From positions 124,001 through 188,000 of the forward strand of contig NZ_JBLLVA010000005.1 of NCBI RefSeq assembly GCF_047739745.1: 64,000 nt of DNA, given 5' to 3'. The DNA is from Pseudaminobacter sp047739745. GTDB taxonomy: Bacteria > Pseudomonadota > Alphaproteobacteria > Rhizobiales > Rhizobiaceae. This document shows, one piece after another, positions 53,133 to 62,425 of this stretch. Below the pieces are notes generated by a model. It searched no databases and was not told the DNA's origin. It saw only the letters and a list, made by a program, of their open reading frames with translations. Both the position numbers and the translations under genes were made by a program. Every line of letters begins with the position of its first letter. The first letter of the stretch is position 1.

Positions 53133-55717
53133 GGATGGCCTACGGCTCTTCCATAGCGATGCCGCTTCCCCGAGTGGCGCTCGCGCCCGAAAAACCAGAC
53201 CTTCATCGCTTCCGAAGCTGCCAGGTAGGCTAGGGTGATGGCGGCAAGTCCTGCCGTGATCGGCGTCGACAGCGGTACGAAGCCGAACCAGTGCGCCCCC
53301 GGCAGAAAGGGAATGGCGATCGCCAGCACAGCGACCCCCAATGTCAGCCACGAAAGCAGCGCGCTGGGAGCGCTTTTGCAAAGCGGCTTTCGGGTGCGCA
53401 CGACCAGCACGATGGCCAGCTCCGTCAGGAGAGATTCCATGAACCAGGCGGTCTGGAAGACCTGCGCGGTGGCCTCGGCGAGGAGGATGAGGAAGGCGAA
53501 GGTGGCAAAGTCGAATGCCGAGCTGACCAGGCCGAAGGCGATCATGAAACGGCGTACGAAGCCGATGTCCCAGCGTCTCGGCGTCCGCACCAGATCTCCG
53601 TCCACATTGTCGGTGGCGATGGCAAGCGACGGGAGGTCTGAGAGGAAATTGTTGAGCAGGATTTGCGGTGCCAGCAGCGGCAGGAACGGCAGCGCGAGCG
53701 ATGCGAACGCCAGGGAGACCATATTGCCGAAATTGGCGCTGGTGGTGATGGCAATGTATTTCATCGTGTTGGCAAAGGTGCGTCGCCCGTCGTCAATGCC
53801 ACGCAGGAGGACGTCCAGGTCACGCCGCAGCAGGATCATGTCGGCTGCTTCGCGCGCGACGTCCACAGCGCCATCGACCGAAATTCCAACGTCGGCTTCG
53901 TGCAGGGCGGGCGCATCGTTTATTCCGTCGCCGAGATAGCCGACGACATGGCCCCGCCGGCGCAGTGCGGCGATGATGCGTTCCTTCTGGTTGGGGTCGA
54001 CTTCGGCGAAGATGTCGGTGTGGGCGGCGCGTGCAAACAGCGCCTCTTTCGTCAGTTTCGCCAGTTCCGTGCCTGTGAGGATGTTGCGGTGGGGCAGGCC
54101 GACGATCTCGGCCAGATGCGCCGCGACGTGGCGGTTGTCGCCGGAGATCACCTTCACCCTTATTCCCCGGTGGGCCAGCGACTTCAGCGTCTCGGCCATG
54201 CCCGCCTTGGGTGGATCGAGGAACAGCAGAAAGCCGGCGAAGGCGAGGTTCACCTCGTCTTCGCGCCGATAGCTGTCGCGCTGCGGGAAATGGCGCACGG
54301 CAAGGCCGAGCGCGCGAAAGCCCTGCATGCACCAGTCGCGCACCTTCTCGTCGATGGCCCGCGCTTCGCGTTCGCCCAGCGGCTGTTCACCCGTCCCTGT
54401 GAGGACGGACGAACAGGCCTCCAGGACATTCTGGATAGCGCCCTTACAGATCAGGAGGTCGTCACCCGCATCTTTCTGCCGGACGATGACCGACAGTCGC
54501 TTGCGGATGAAGTCGTAAGGAATCTCGTCGACCTTGGTATGGGTGGACAGGGCCTCGTCGGGGCGCTTGCTGGCTGCAATCCCTTCGTCCAACGGGTTGG
54601 CCATGCCCGATTGCAGCGTCGCGTTGAGCAGCGCCCACTGTCGGACCCGTGGAGAATCTGCGCCCCCCACGTCCCGCCAACCATCGAGGCGGATCGTGCC
54701 TTCGGTCAGCGTGCCCGTCTTGTCCGTGCACAGGAGGTCCATGCTGCCGAGGTTCTCGATCGCGTCGAGCCGGCGCACGATGACACCGCGCCCCGCCATC
54801 GTGCGCGCGCCACGCGCCAGGGTGACGCTGATTATGGCCGGCAGCAGTTCGGGGGTGAGGCCGACGGCAAGCGCCAGCGAAAACAGCAGCGAGTCGACGG
54901 CCGGGCGGTGCAGAAGCAGGTTGGCGAAGAAGACGATGATGACGATGACCAGCATGATCTCCGTCATCAAATATCCAAAGCGGCGGATGCCCCTAGCGAA
55001 TTCCGTCTCGGGCGCGGCATGGGCGATCGCCCCGGCGATCGCCGCAAATTCGGTGTGCTCGCCAGTGCAAACGGCAACCATTGCCGCCGTCCCGCTGCGG
55101 ACCGAAGTGCCCGTGAAGACGGCATTCCCGCGCTGGCCAACTTGGGCCTGCGCCGCTGAAATCCCCGGCGCCTTGACGACCGGGAAGGTCTCGCCGGTGA
55201 GCGCTGCTTCGCTCACGTTGAAATCGCGCGCCTCCAGGAGCACGCCGTCGGCCGGGACCAGATTTCCGGCCGACAGCCGGATCACGTCACCGGGCACGAT
55301 CTCCCCGACAGCCACGTTCGCTTCCTCCCCGTCGCGCAGCACTGCCGCCTTGTGCGCAATTTGCGCGGTCAGCGCCTGCATGGCTTTGGAAGCCCCGTAT
55401 TCCTGCGTGAAAGACAGCACGCAACTGGCCAGCACAATGATCCCGATGATGACCGCCTCGCTGCCTTCACCGACGAAGGCCGACACGATTGCAGCGAAAA
55501 TCAGGATAAGGACCAGGGGACTCCGGAATTGCTGAAGGAAGGCGACGATGGGGAAGGGGTCGGCTTTGCGGCCGATGAGGTTGGGTCCGGCTTTGCGCAG
55601 CCTGACTTGAGCCTCGCTGGAGGAGAGGCCCGACTGGGTGGAACCTAGCCTGGCTAGGACTGTTTCCGCCGGAACCGACCAATAGGCGCAGTCCGCCGAG
55701 ACTTGTTCCCGCTCCAT
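53129..55717 (-). CDS. mgtA: Magnesium-translocating P-type ATPase, MgtA type
   Basis: 862 residues. Motifs are L-T-G-E-T-F-P, helix 4 G-L-T-P-E-L-L-P (typical of P3B Mg2+ pumps), D-K-T-G-T-L-T-E-G, K-G-A-I-Q-N-V and G-D-G-I-N-D-A-P-A-L, with about ten membrane helices. It imports Mg2+ across the inner membrane. No long leader RNA is possible because the gene starts 71 bases after arcC, so Mg2+ riboswitch control is unlikely; the FixK box instead suggests oxygen control. Confidence 0.9.
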   Translation of the reverse strand: MEREQVSADCAYWSVPAETVLARLGSTQSGLSSSEAQVRLRKAGPNLIGRKADPFPIVAFLQQFRSPLVLILIFAAIVSAFVGEGSEAVIIGIIVLASCVLSFTQEYGASKAMQALTAQIAHKAAVLRDGEEANVAVGEIVPGDVIRLSAGNLVPADGVLLEARDFNVSEAALTGETFPVVKAPGISAAQAQVGQRGNAVFTGTSVRSGTAAMVAVCTGEHTEFAAIAGAIAHAAPETEFARGIRRFGYLMTEIMLVIVIIVFFANLLLHRPAVDSLLFSLALAVGLTPELLPAIISVTLARGARTMAGRGVIVRRLDAIENLGSMDLLCTDKTGTLTEGTIRLDGWRDVGGADSPRVRQWALLNATLQSGMANPLDEGIAASKRPDEALSTHTKVDEIPYDFIRKRLSVIVRQKDAGDDLLICKGAIQNVLEACSSVLTGTGEQPLGEREARAIDEKVRDWCMQGFRALGLAVRHFPQRDSYRREDEVNLAFAGFLLFLDPPKAGMAETLKSLAHRGIRVKVISGDNRHVAAHLAEIVGLPHRNILTGTELAKLTKEALFARAAHTDIFAEVDPNQKERIIAALRRRGHVVGYLGDGINDAPALHEADVGISVDGAVDVAREAADMILLRRDLDVLLRGIDDGRRTFANTMKYIAITTSANFGNMVSLAFASLALPFLPLLAPQILLNNFLSDLPSLAIATDNVDGDLVRTPRRWDIGFVRRFMIAFGLVSSAFDFATFAFLILLAEATAQVFQTAWFMESLLTELAIVLVVRTRKPLCKSAPSALLSWLTLGVAVLAIAIPFLPGAHWFGFVPLSTPITAGLAAITLAYLAASEAMKVWFFGRERHSGKRHRYGRAVGHP

Positions 55718-55777
55718 GATGGGTCAGGCTCCTGGCCAATAATCGTCGATCATGAGCGTGCCTTGGCTCGACGTGCC

Positions 55778-55791
55778 TTGATGCCAGTCAA
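55778..55791. promoter_or_regulatory. FixK/FNR-type box overlapping the arcC stop codon, TTGATGCCAGTCAA
   Basis: Exact consensus. Its minus-strand TTGA half contains the TGA stop of arcC. The centre is 67.5 bp upstream of the mgtA start. Confidence 0.75.
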
Positions 55792-56705
55792 GGCAACGGA
55801 ACTGGCAGATCTATCCGTGTCCCCTTGCGGCCGGCGACAATGTCGGCCGCATCCTCCAGGCGGCCGATCGCGGTCGGTTTGCCGGTAGCTGTCGTGAATA
55901 TAATGGCTGCCTCAATCTTAGGTCTCATCGAGCCGGCCGGGAAGTGTGCGGCATTGATTTCATTGGCCTGCAGGCGGCCGACCGGCCGCGCCTGCGAGGT
56001 TCCCCAGTCGAGATAGACCGCATCGATGTCCGTGAGCATGAGCAGCATGTCGGCGTCGAGCTGTCGCGCCAGGAGCGAGGAGGCGAAGTCCTTGTCGATG
56101 ACGGCCTCGATGCCGGCAATGCTGCCGTCTGCCAGTGCGACGACGGGGATGCCGCCCCCGCCGACGCAGATGACAATGACGCCGCGCTCGACCAGGAAAG
56201 CAAGCACTTCAGCCTCGAGGATTTCCAGCGGCCTTGGCGATGGCACGACGCGGCGCCATTTGCCGTTATCGGGCGCGACTGTCCAGCCGCGCTCGGCCGA
56301 AAGCCGGCGGGCGGTGGCTTCGTCGTAGACAGGGCCGATCGGCTTGGTCGGTTTGGCAAAGGCCGGATCGCGCGGATCGACCCGCACCTGCGTAAGCAGC
56401 GTGGCGAAGAGCCGGTCTTTCGCCACGTTGCGCAGCTCCTGCTCGATGACGTAGCCGATCATGCCGGCTGTCTCGGCGTCGAGCACGTCGAGCGGAAAGG
56501 GCGTGTCAGGCGTTGCCGCCGCCTGCAGGGCGAGCAGCCCCACCTGCGGCCCATTGCCATGCGTTATTACCAGCGAATGGCCGGCCTTTACCAGTTCGGC
56601 CAGCTCCTCGGCCGCGCGTCGGATATTGGCGCGCTGGCTGTCGGCCGTCATCGGCTCGCCGCGCTTCAATAGCGCATTGCCGCCTAGGGCGACGACGATA
56701 CGCAT
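55788..56705 (-). CDS. arcC: Carbamate kinase
   Basis: 305 residues. It belongs to the amino-acid-kinase fold with V-A-L-G-G-N-A-L-L-K-R at the start, T-H-G-N-G-P-Q-V-G near residue 50, and C-V-G-G-G-G-I-P near 210. It transfers phosphate from carbamoyl phosphate to ADP, the ATP-yielding last step of the arginine deiminase route. It starts 2 bases after the arcB stop. Its stop codon is embedded in the FixK box for mgtA. Confidence 0.92.
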   Translation of the reverse strand: MRIVVALGGNALLKRGEPMTADSQRANIRRAAEELAELVKAGHSLVITHGNGPQVGLLALQAAATPDTPFPLDVLDAETAGMIGYVIEQELRNVAKDRLFATLLTQVRVDPRDPAFAKPTKPIGPVYDEATARRLSAERGWTVAPDNGKWRRVVPSPRPLEILEAEVLAFLVERGVIVICVGGGGIPVVALADGSIAGIEAVIDKDFASSLLARQLDADMLLMLTDIDAVYLDWGTSQARPVGRLQANEINAAHFPAGSMRPKIEAAIIFTTATGKPTAIGRLEDAADIVAGRKGTRIDLPVPLP

Positions 56706-56707
56706 CT

Positions 56708-57709
56708 TCAGCTGCCAATCGTGGCGACGAGGATCGCCTTGATCGTGTGCATGCGGTTCTCGGCCTGGTCGAAGACGATGGAGGCTTCCGACTCGAACAC
56801 CGCGTCCTCGACCTCCATGCAGTCGATGCCATATTCACTGGCGACCAGCTGGCCTATTTCCGTTTCCGCGTCATGGAAGGCCGGCAGGCAATGCATGAAT
56901 TTGGTGTATGGATTGCCGGTTGATGCCATCAGCTTGCGCGTGACCCGATAGGGCGTAAGAAGATTGATGCGATCGCCCCAGGCGCTTTCGTCCTCGCCCA
57001 TGGACAGCCACACATCGGTATAGATGAAGTCGGCCCCTTTAACGCAGGCATCCACATCGGTATCTATCCTGAACTGCCCGTCGTTGCGCTGCGCTAACGC
57101 TTTTACATGGGTGCAGAAATCCTGTTCTGGCCATAATCCCCGAGGAGAGGCGATGCGCATGTCGATGCCGACCTTCGCCGCACCGATAGCGAGCGATTGG
57201 GCGACGTTGTCCTTTCCTTCCCCGACGAAAGCGACCGTCATGTCGGACAGGTGCTTGTGGGTGAACTCGCGCATGGTCATGAAATCGGCCAGGATCTGCG
57301 TGGGATGGTCCAGATCGGTCAAGCCGTTATAGACCGGCACGCCGGCATAGGCAGCGAGCAGTTCCACCTGATGCTGGGTGAAGCCGCGATATTCGATGGC
57401 ATCATATATGCGCCCGAGCACGCGCGCCGTATCCTTCATCGATTCCTTGTGGCCGATATGGCTGCCGGAGGGGCCGATATAGGTGACGTGCGCGCCCTGG
57501 TCGTAGGCCGCCACCTCGAAGCCGGTGCGAGTGCGGGTGGAATCCTTCTCGAAGATCAGCGCGATGTTCTTGGCGGTCAGCCGCGGCATTTCCGTGCCGG
57601 ACCTATTCGCCGCCTTCAGGTCCGCGGCGAGCCTGAGCAGGTAACGGATCTCGGCGCCGGAGAAGTCATCCAGCGTCAGCACGTTGCGGCCATGCAGGTT
57701 GACGGGCAT
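56708..57709 (-). CDS. arcB: Ornithine carbamoyltransferase, catabolic
   Basis: 333 residues. The carbamoyl-phosphate site S-T-R-T-R-T is near residue 57, H-P-T-Q-I-L-A-D near 135, and H-C-L-P-A-F-H-D near 275. It splits citrulline with phosphate into ornithine and carbamoyl phosphate in this setting. The gene order with arcA and arcC and the length of about 333 fit the catabolic rather than the biosynthetic enzyme. It lies 15 bases after the arcA stop. Confidence 0.92.
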   Translation of the reverse strand: MPVNLHGRNVLTLDDFSGAEIRYLLRLAADLKAANRSGTEMPRLTAKNIALIFEKDSTRTRTGFEVAAYDQGAHVTYIGPSGSHIGHKESMKDTARVLGRIYDAIEYRGFTQHQVELLAAYAGVPVYNGLTDLDHPTQILADFMTMREFTHKHLSDMTVAFVGEGKDNVAQSLAIGAAKVGIDMRIASPRGLWPEQDFCTHVKALAQRNDGQFRIDTDVDACVKGADFIYTDVWLSMGEDESAWGDRINLLTPYRVTRKLMASTGNPYTKFMHCLPAFHDAETEIGQLVASEYGIDCMEVEDAVFESEASIVFDQAENRMHTIKAILVATIGS

Positions 57710-57724
57710 ATGTTCTCTCCTTGG

Positions 57725-58942
57725 TCAGAGTGGGTCGCGTGCGATCGGGCAGGTCATGCAATGGCCGCCGCCCCGGCCGCGGCTCAGTTCCGCACCCTCG
57801 ACGGTGATCACCTCGATGCCGGCGCGGCGCAGAAGCGTGTTGGTGTAGACGTTGCGGTCGTAGCCGATGACGACGCCCGGCTCGACGGCGACGACGTTGT
57901 TGCCGTCGTCCCACTGCTCGCGCTCCGACTGGTAGCTGTCGCCGCCCGTGGCGACGATTCGCAGCGCCTTCAGGCCGAGTGCTTCCCTGACGACCTCGGT
58001 GAACGGCTTTCCCTCCTCGACGACGTCGACGGACGCCTCGCCGTCGCCAGGACGCAGCGAGAAGCTGCGCAGCCGCTCGACCACCGGCGGATACATGGTC
58101 ACGAGGTCGCGGTCGCAGAAGGTGAACACGGTATCGAGATGCATGAAGGAGCGGTCGCGTGGCATCAGCGCGGCGATGACGCGGGTGGCCTCGGCAGCGG
58201 CGAACAGGCTGCGGGCCAGCCCGCCGACCGCCTGCGGCGTTGTGCGCTCGCCCATGCCGACCAAAACCACGCCGCCGCCGATGGGCATGACGTCGCCACC
58301 TTCCAGGCTGATGCCGGGACCGGAGTTGTCCGGCGAGACGAAGGGCAAGCCGGTATCGCGGAAGCGGGGATGGAAGCGGTAGACGGCCTCGACATTGGCC
58401 GCCTCCGGCTTGCGCGCCGACCAGTACATGGCATTGATCGAGACGGAGCGATAAATCCAGCACGAACTGTCCCGAGTGAAAAGCTGATTGGGCAGCGGCG
58501 ACAGCACGAAATCCTGCGGCAGCAGTGTCTTTCCGGTGAGGCCGGCCGGCTGGAACGGCAGTTCGGCCCGCGCGATGCCTCCCACCATCAAAGAAGCAAG
58601 CCGGTCCGCCGGAATCTCGTCCAGCCAGCCGCGCAGTTCGTCCATCATGTCATAGCCTACGACTGAAGCGTCGACTCGACGATCGAGAAGCCAGTCGCGC
58701 GCCTCAGCATCGGCCATCGTCTCGGCCAGCAGTTCGCCGAAGGAATGCACCGTCACGTGGCGTTCGCGCAGCGCATCGACAAAGATGTCGTGCTCCTGCC
58801 GCGCCCGCTTGACCCAGAGCACGTCATCGAACAGCAGCGCCTTGCAGTTGTCCGGGGTGAGCCGGCGCAGGCTGAGGTCGGGCCGGTGCACGATCACCTC
58901 GCGCAACCGGCCAGTTTCGGAATGAACGCCGAGCTCTGTCAT
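57725..58942 (-). CDS. arcA: Arginine deiminase
   Basis: 405 residues from ATG 58942, after AAAGGACGAG. The active-site elements are L-F-T-R-D-S-S-C-W, E-G-G-D, M-H-L-D-T-V-F-T-F and the nucleophile in G-G-H-C-M-T-C-P. It hydrolyses arginine to citrulline and ammonia, the first step of fermentation of arginine. The following genes arcB and arcC complete the route. Confidence 0.94.
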   Translation of the reverse strand: MTELGVHSETGRLREVIVHRPDLSLRRLTPDNCKALLFDDVLWVKRARQEHDIFVDALRERHVTVHSFGELLAETMADAEARDWLLDRRVDASVVGYDMMDELRGWLDEIPADRLASLMVGGIARAELPFQPAGLTGKTLLPQDFVLSPLPNQLFTRDSSCWIYRSVSINAMYWSARKPEAANVEAVYRFHPRFRDTGLPFVSPDNSGPGISLEGGDVMPIGGGVVLVGMGERTTPQAVGGLARSLFAAAEATRVIAALMPRDRSFMHLDTVFTFCDRDLVTMYPPVVERLRSFSLRPGDGEASVDVVEEGKPFTEVVREALGLKALRIVATGGDSYQSEREQWDDGNNVVAVEPGVVIGYDRNVYTNTLLRRAGIEVITVEGAELSRGRGGGHCMTCPIARDPL

Positions 58943-58971
58943 GTCTCGTCCTTTCGGAAAGTCGAGCTGCG

Positions 58972-60441
58972 TCAGAGCGCGCTGACGGCGCCAACCCACA
59001 TTTCGTAGGCTGCATAGAGGCCGACAGCGACGAGAGCAGCGGCGAGGGCGGCCTCGACCGGATGGAAGACACGCTCCCTGTTTTCGCGCCGCGCCCAGAT
59101 GTAGAAGACGATGCCGGGCGCGTAGAGCACCGCGCACATGAACAGGTAGGAGAGGCCGGCGGCATAGACGAGCCAGAGGCCGTAGATGGTAGCCACGAAG
59201 CCCATGAGCAGCGCGCCGTTGCGGCTCTCGCCAACGCCATAGCTCTCGCCCGTGATGGCGAGCTTGGCCGCATAGGCGCCGGAGAAGATGTAGGGAACCA
59301 GGATGGCCGCCGAGGCGATATAGAACAGCGCCTGGTAGGTGCTCTGCGCGAAGAGCGTGACGATGAGGAACGCCTGCACCAGGAGATTGGTGACTAGCAG
59401 CGACGTGGAGGGCACGCCGCGTTCGCTCTCATGCGCGAAGAATTTCGGCATGGTGCCGTCCTTGCCGGCGACGTGGGGAACCTCGGCGGCCAGCAGCGTC
59501 CAGCTCAGGAACGCGCCGACGACGGAGACTACGAGCGCCAGGTTGATAAGGATAGCGCCCCAAGGGCCGACGATCGTTTCCAGGACACCTGCCATGGACG
59601 GATTCTTCAACCCGGCGAGTTCCGGCTGACTGATGATGCCGATCGACAGAAGCGAGACCAGCGCATAGAGCGCGAGGCAGGTGAAGAAGCCGAGCACAGT
59701 TGCGGTTGCGATATCGTTGCGCCGTTCCGCCCTGGCCGAGAACACGCTGGCGCCTTCGATGCCGATGAATACCCACAGCGTCACCAGCATGGTGCTTTTG
59801 ACCTGTGTCATGATCGAGCCGAGGCTGGCATTGCGGAGGCCGGAGAAGTCGGCGTTGAAGATGTCCACCTTGAAGGCGACGGCGACGATGCCGATGAACA
59901 AGACGATGGGTGCGATCTTCGCGATCGTGACCACGAGATTGACGATCGCGGCCTGGCGCACGCCGGCCAAGATGAGGATGTGGATGAGCCACAGAAGGAT
60001 CGAGGCACCGAGCACAGCCTGCCATGTGTTGCCGTCGCCAAACGCCGGGTAGAAATAGGACAGCGCGGAAAAAACAATCACCCCATAGGAGACATTGCCG
60101 ACCCAGGCGCTGATCCAATACCCCCAGGCGCTGTTGAAGCCGATGAACGGCCCGAAACCGGCCTTGGCGTAAGCGTAGGGGCCAGCGTCCAGCCTCGGCT
60201 TGCGGACGGCGAGCGACTGGTAGACGAAGACGAGCGCCAACATGCCGACGGCGGTGATGCCCCAACCGATCAGGATGGCGAGCGGCCCAGCCCCGGCGGC
60301 CATGTTCTGAGGCAGGCTGAACACGCCTGAGCCAACCATCGAGCCAATGACTAGCGCAGTCAGTGCGCCAAGGCGCAGCTTTGTCTGGCTTGGGGTCGTA
60401 ATAGAAGCTGCGGGTGCAGAAGGGATATCGGTGGCGGCCAT
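58972..60441 (-). CDS. arcD: Arginine/ornithine antiporter, APC family
   Basis: 489 residues with about 12-13 membrane helices. Helix 1 carries G-S-M-V-G-S-G-V-F-S-L-P, the APC substrate-binding signature, and D-A-G-P-Y-A-Y-A follows near residue 83. It exchanges extracellular arginine for ornithine, so uptake costs no energy. The ATG follows a GGGAG site and is first in the arc operon, 69.5 bp after the FixK box centre. All four arc genes run without gaps larger than 30 bases. Confidence 0.9.
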   Translation of the reverse strand: MAATDIPSAPAASITTPSQTKLRLGALTALVIGSMVGSGVFSLPQNMAAGAGPLAILIGWGITAVGMLALVFVYQSLAVRKPRLDAGPYAYAKAGFGPFIGFNSAWGYWISAWVGNVSYGVIVFSALSYFYPAFGDGNTWQAVLGASILLWLIHILILAGVRQAAIVNLVVTIAKIAPIVLFIGIVAVAFKVDIFNADFSGLRNASLGSIMTQVKSTMLVTLWVFIGIEGASVFSARAERRNDIATATVLGFFTCLALYALVSLLSIGIISQPELAGLKNPSMAGVLETIVGPWGAILINLALVVSVVGAFLSWTLLAAEVPHVAGKDGTMPKFFAHESERGVPSTSLLVTNLLVQAFLIVTLFAQSTYQALFYIASAAILVPYIFSGAYAAKLAITGESYGVGESRNGALLMGFVATIYGLWLVYAAGLSYLFMCAVLYAPGIVFYIWARRENRERVFHPVEAALAAALVAVGLYAAYEMWVGAVSAL

Positions 60442-60503
60442 GACAGATCTCCCACAGTTCGGGCCATTTGCCAGGAGAGTGTGCCGGTGCGGACAGTTTC
60501 GCC

Positions 60504-60517
60504 TTGACGCGCGTCAA
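60504..60517. promoter_or_regulatory. FixK/FNR-type box of the arc operon, TTGACGCGCGTCAA
   Basis: Exact consensus and a perfect 14-bp palindrome. The centre is 69.5 bp upstream of arcD. It is the last box in the window. Confidence 0.8.
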
Positions 60518-60802
60518 ATACTAGCTTGGCGCACCGCACCAGATGCAACGTCCGGACCATCAGCCGATTGCCGTCACGCGCGAAGAACAAGTGTCTTGCG
60601 CGTGGGCGATCCACCCCGGCTCTCGGTGAGGTGGCACCATCGTCGGGCTGTTTTAGAAGCTGTTATGTGTAGGCGCCGTGGACTGGCCCCGACGTCGCGC
60701 AAATTCCGTCCTGCGGGCGAATAGCGGAATCCTTTGATCTTGCACACTGCGCCAGCAAGCGATGGTGACATGCTGTTGCAACGGGGCAAGGACAATTATC
60801 GG
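60518..60802. other. Divergent region between the arc operon and the lipoprotein gene
   Basis: Apart from the FixK box just to the left I see no gene or further box. Confidence 0.4.
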
Positions 60803-61018
60803 ATGAATGAGATGAGAGCATTCGTCGCCTTGGCCCTCGTTGTCGCCATAGTCGGTTGCGCAGAAACTACGCGCTATGTCGAGGTTCCTGGACACCCCTA
60901 CAAGACCGAGCCGACGTGCAGACGGACGCAGCCCTTTGGAAAGTTTGACGCATGGTGCGATTGCCCGCGTACGGGTTTCCGGAACTTTCGTCCACCAGTT
61001 GCCGATGTCGGCTTTTAG
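60803..61018 (+). CDS. Small putative lipoprotein
   Basis: 71 residues from ATG 60803; ATG 60812 is also possible. A hydrophobic segment V-A-L-A-L-V-V-A-I-V-G-C-A ends in a lipobox-like cysteine, so the mature part of about 50 residues would be membrane-anchored in the periplasm. The mature part holds three more cysteines, which could form a disulfide. No family recognised. Confidence 0.55.
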   Translation: MNEMRAFVALALVVAIVGCAETTRYVEVPGHPYKTEPTCRRTQPFGKFDAWCDCPRTGFRNFRPPVADVGF

Positions 61019-61216
61019 AATGGCGAGCGGATTGTCGATGCGTTCGCTCGAGCCCCGCGTCTGGTTCCTTGCTGGAGCAGCGAATGCCCGGAATGAATCC
61101 GGCTTGCCACTCTATCTGTTTTTTTGCCGCATATGTGCGATGCCAAGTGATCCTACTTGGCTGTAAAATGCTCTAGCAGCACGCGGGCAAGTTTGCGCTT
61201 GGCACAGGATACATCA

Positions 61217-61648
61217 TCAAAAGTGTTCGCCGGATCTGAAAGGACCAACTCTGGTTCCGGCGGCGACGAGATAGGCAGTGGACCAGCCTATGAACAGGAA
61301 GCCGTTGATTCCTTCAAGAGCAGCTAGCACACGCCACTCATGGCCTGGAACGATGTCGCCATAGCCGATGGTCGAGAAGGTCACAATGGAAAAATAAAGC
61401 GCGGTCTCAAGGTCAGGCAGCAGATTGATTGCCAGATAGCAGGCGGCCCAAAGCCATATCTCAACGGCCAGCACGACGAACAGCCCCATAACGATACTGA
61501 TCATCGCGATCACCCTGCTGCGATGGCCATGCATTCTGAAGCGGGCAACCATTCGGGCCATTACCTTGGTCACTGCCATCAATCCGAAGGTGTGGACGAG
61601 AACCGTCAGCGTTATCATTACGGTTCCAAGGGCAAGGTTGTTGATCAT
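61217..61648 (-). CDS. Two-helix potassium channel protein
   Basis: About 143 residues from ATG 61648. There is an N-terminal helix, a second helix near 45-70, a pore loop with the selectivity filter T-I-G-Y-G-D and a final helix. The filter is the classic K+ signature. No RCK regulatory domain is fused. It forms a tetrameric K+ pore in the inner membrane. Confidence 0.85.
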   Translation of the reverse strand: MINNLALGTVMITLTVLVHTFGLMAVTKVMARMVARFRMHGHRSRVIAMISIVMGLFVVLAVEIWLWAACYLAINLLPDLETALYFSIVTFSTIGYGDIVPGHEWRVLAALEGINGFLFIGWSTAYLVAAGTRVGPFRSGEHF

Positions 61649-61681
61649 TTCGCACGCTCGCGGCCGCTGCAAGGGCCCTTA

Positions 61682-62308
61682 TCATGGGGCTGTTACGACG
61701 ATTGCCGAGCAGTTTCCGTTAATCCCCCGACAGTAGCTATGCGGAACGTTCGAATCGAAAAACATCGCATCCCCCACATCGAGCGACACTTCTTCACCAT
61801 CGACATTTACTTTCAACCGACCGCTCAGAACATAAATGAACTCGGCGCTTCCGTGCTGGTGCGGCTTTGACGGCTTTTCAGGCCCCGTGAACTCCGCGAA
61901 GTATGCGTCCATGCGTCGGTCAGCAATCGGGTAGTTAAGGCTTTCAAACAAATAGGCCGGAACCTCTCCTGCTGCCGGAACCGGCAGCCTCAGGCGCTGT
62001 CCCCTTCTGGTCACCGCCATTTGCGGCCCTTCCTTGCTGAAGAAGTGATCCAGATCGACACCGAAGACCAGCGCAATCCGAAGCAGGGTCGGCAGCGTGG
62101 GAAAAAGCTGCCCCCGCTCGATCTTGGACAGCATCGCCGACGATAAGCCGGTGTGCGCGCCCAGTTGAACCAATCCCATCTTTTTCTTCAGGCGAAGTGC
62201 CTTGATGCGAGGACCGATCCGATAGCGTTCGAGCTCGTCTGTGAGGGTGTCGGACAGCAAGGATTCAACTCCTTTTCCTGCAAGGACAAATGGCAGGCAC
62301 TGTTTCAA
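61682..62308 (-). CDS. XRE-family regulator with C-terminal cupin
   Basis: 208 residues. The helix-turn-helix covers about 30-85 (I-K-A-L-R-L-K-K-K-M-G-L-V-Q-L-G with S-K-I-E-R-G-Q-L-F-P-T-L), followed by a cupin domain at about 120-205 (H-Q-H-G-S-A-E-F-I-Y-V-L-S-G, D-V-G-D-A-M-F-F-D). A TTG at 62260 with GGAG upstream is an alternative start. Such regulators sense a small ligand and control adjacent metabolic or transport genes. The neighbouring K+ channel and fasciclin genes are candidates only. Confidence 0.85.
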   Translation of the reverse strand: MKQCLPFVLAGKGVESLLSDTLTDELERYRIGPRIKALRLKKKMGLVQLGAHTGLSSAMLSKIERGQLFPTLPTLLRIALVFGVDLDHFFSKEGPQMAVTRRGQRLRLPVPAAGEVPAYLFESLNYPIADRRMDAYFAEFTGPEKPSKPHQHGSAEFIYVLSGRLKVNVDGEEVSLDVGDAMFFDSNVPHSYCRGINGNCSAIVVTAP

Positions 62309-62425
62309 CTGTCAAGATAATCTGTTTTCATGTCACGATATTTTTACTGGTACGAGAAGGCTTTCACGCCATATGAAATGTTGCCGCCCAAGGAGGCGAG
62401 CAGTGTTAACCAAAGGAGAAGGACG

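Noticed and set aside
53129..55717. Mg2+ riboswitch before mgtA
   Set aside because: Only 71 bases separate arcC from mgtA, too little for a known Mg2+ leader, and the space holds a FixK box.
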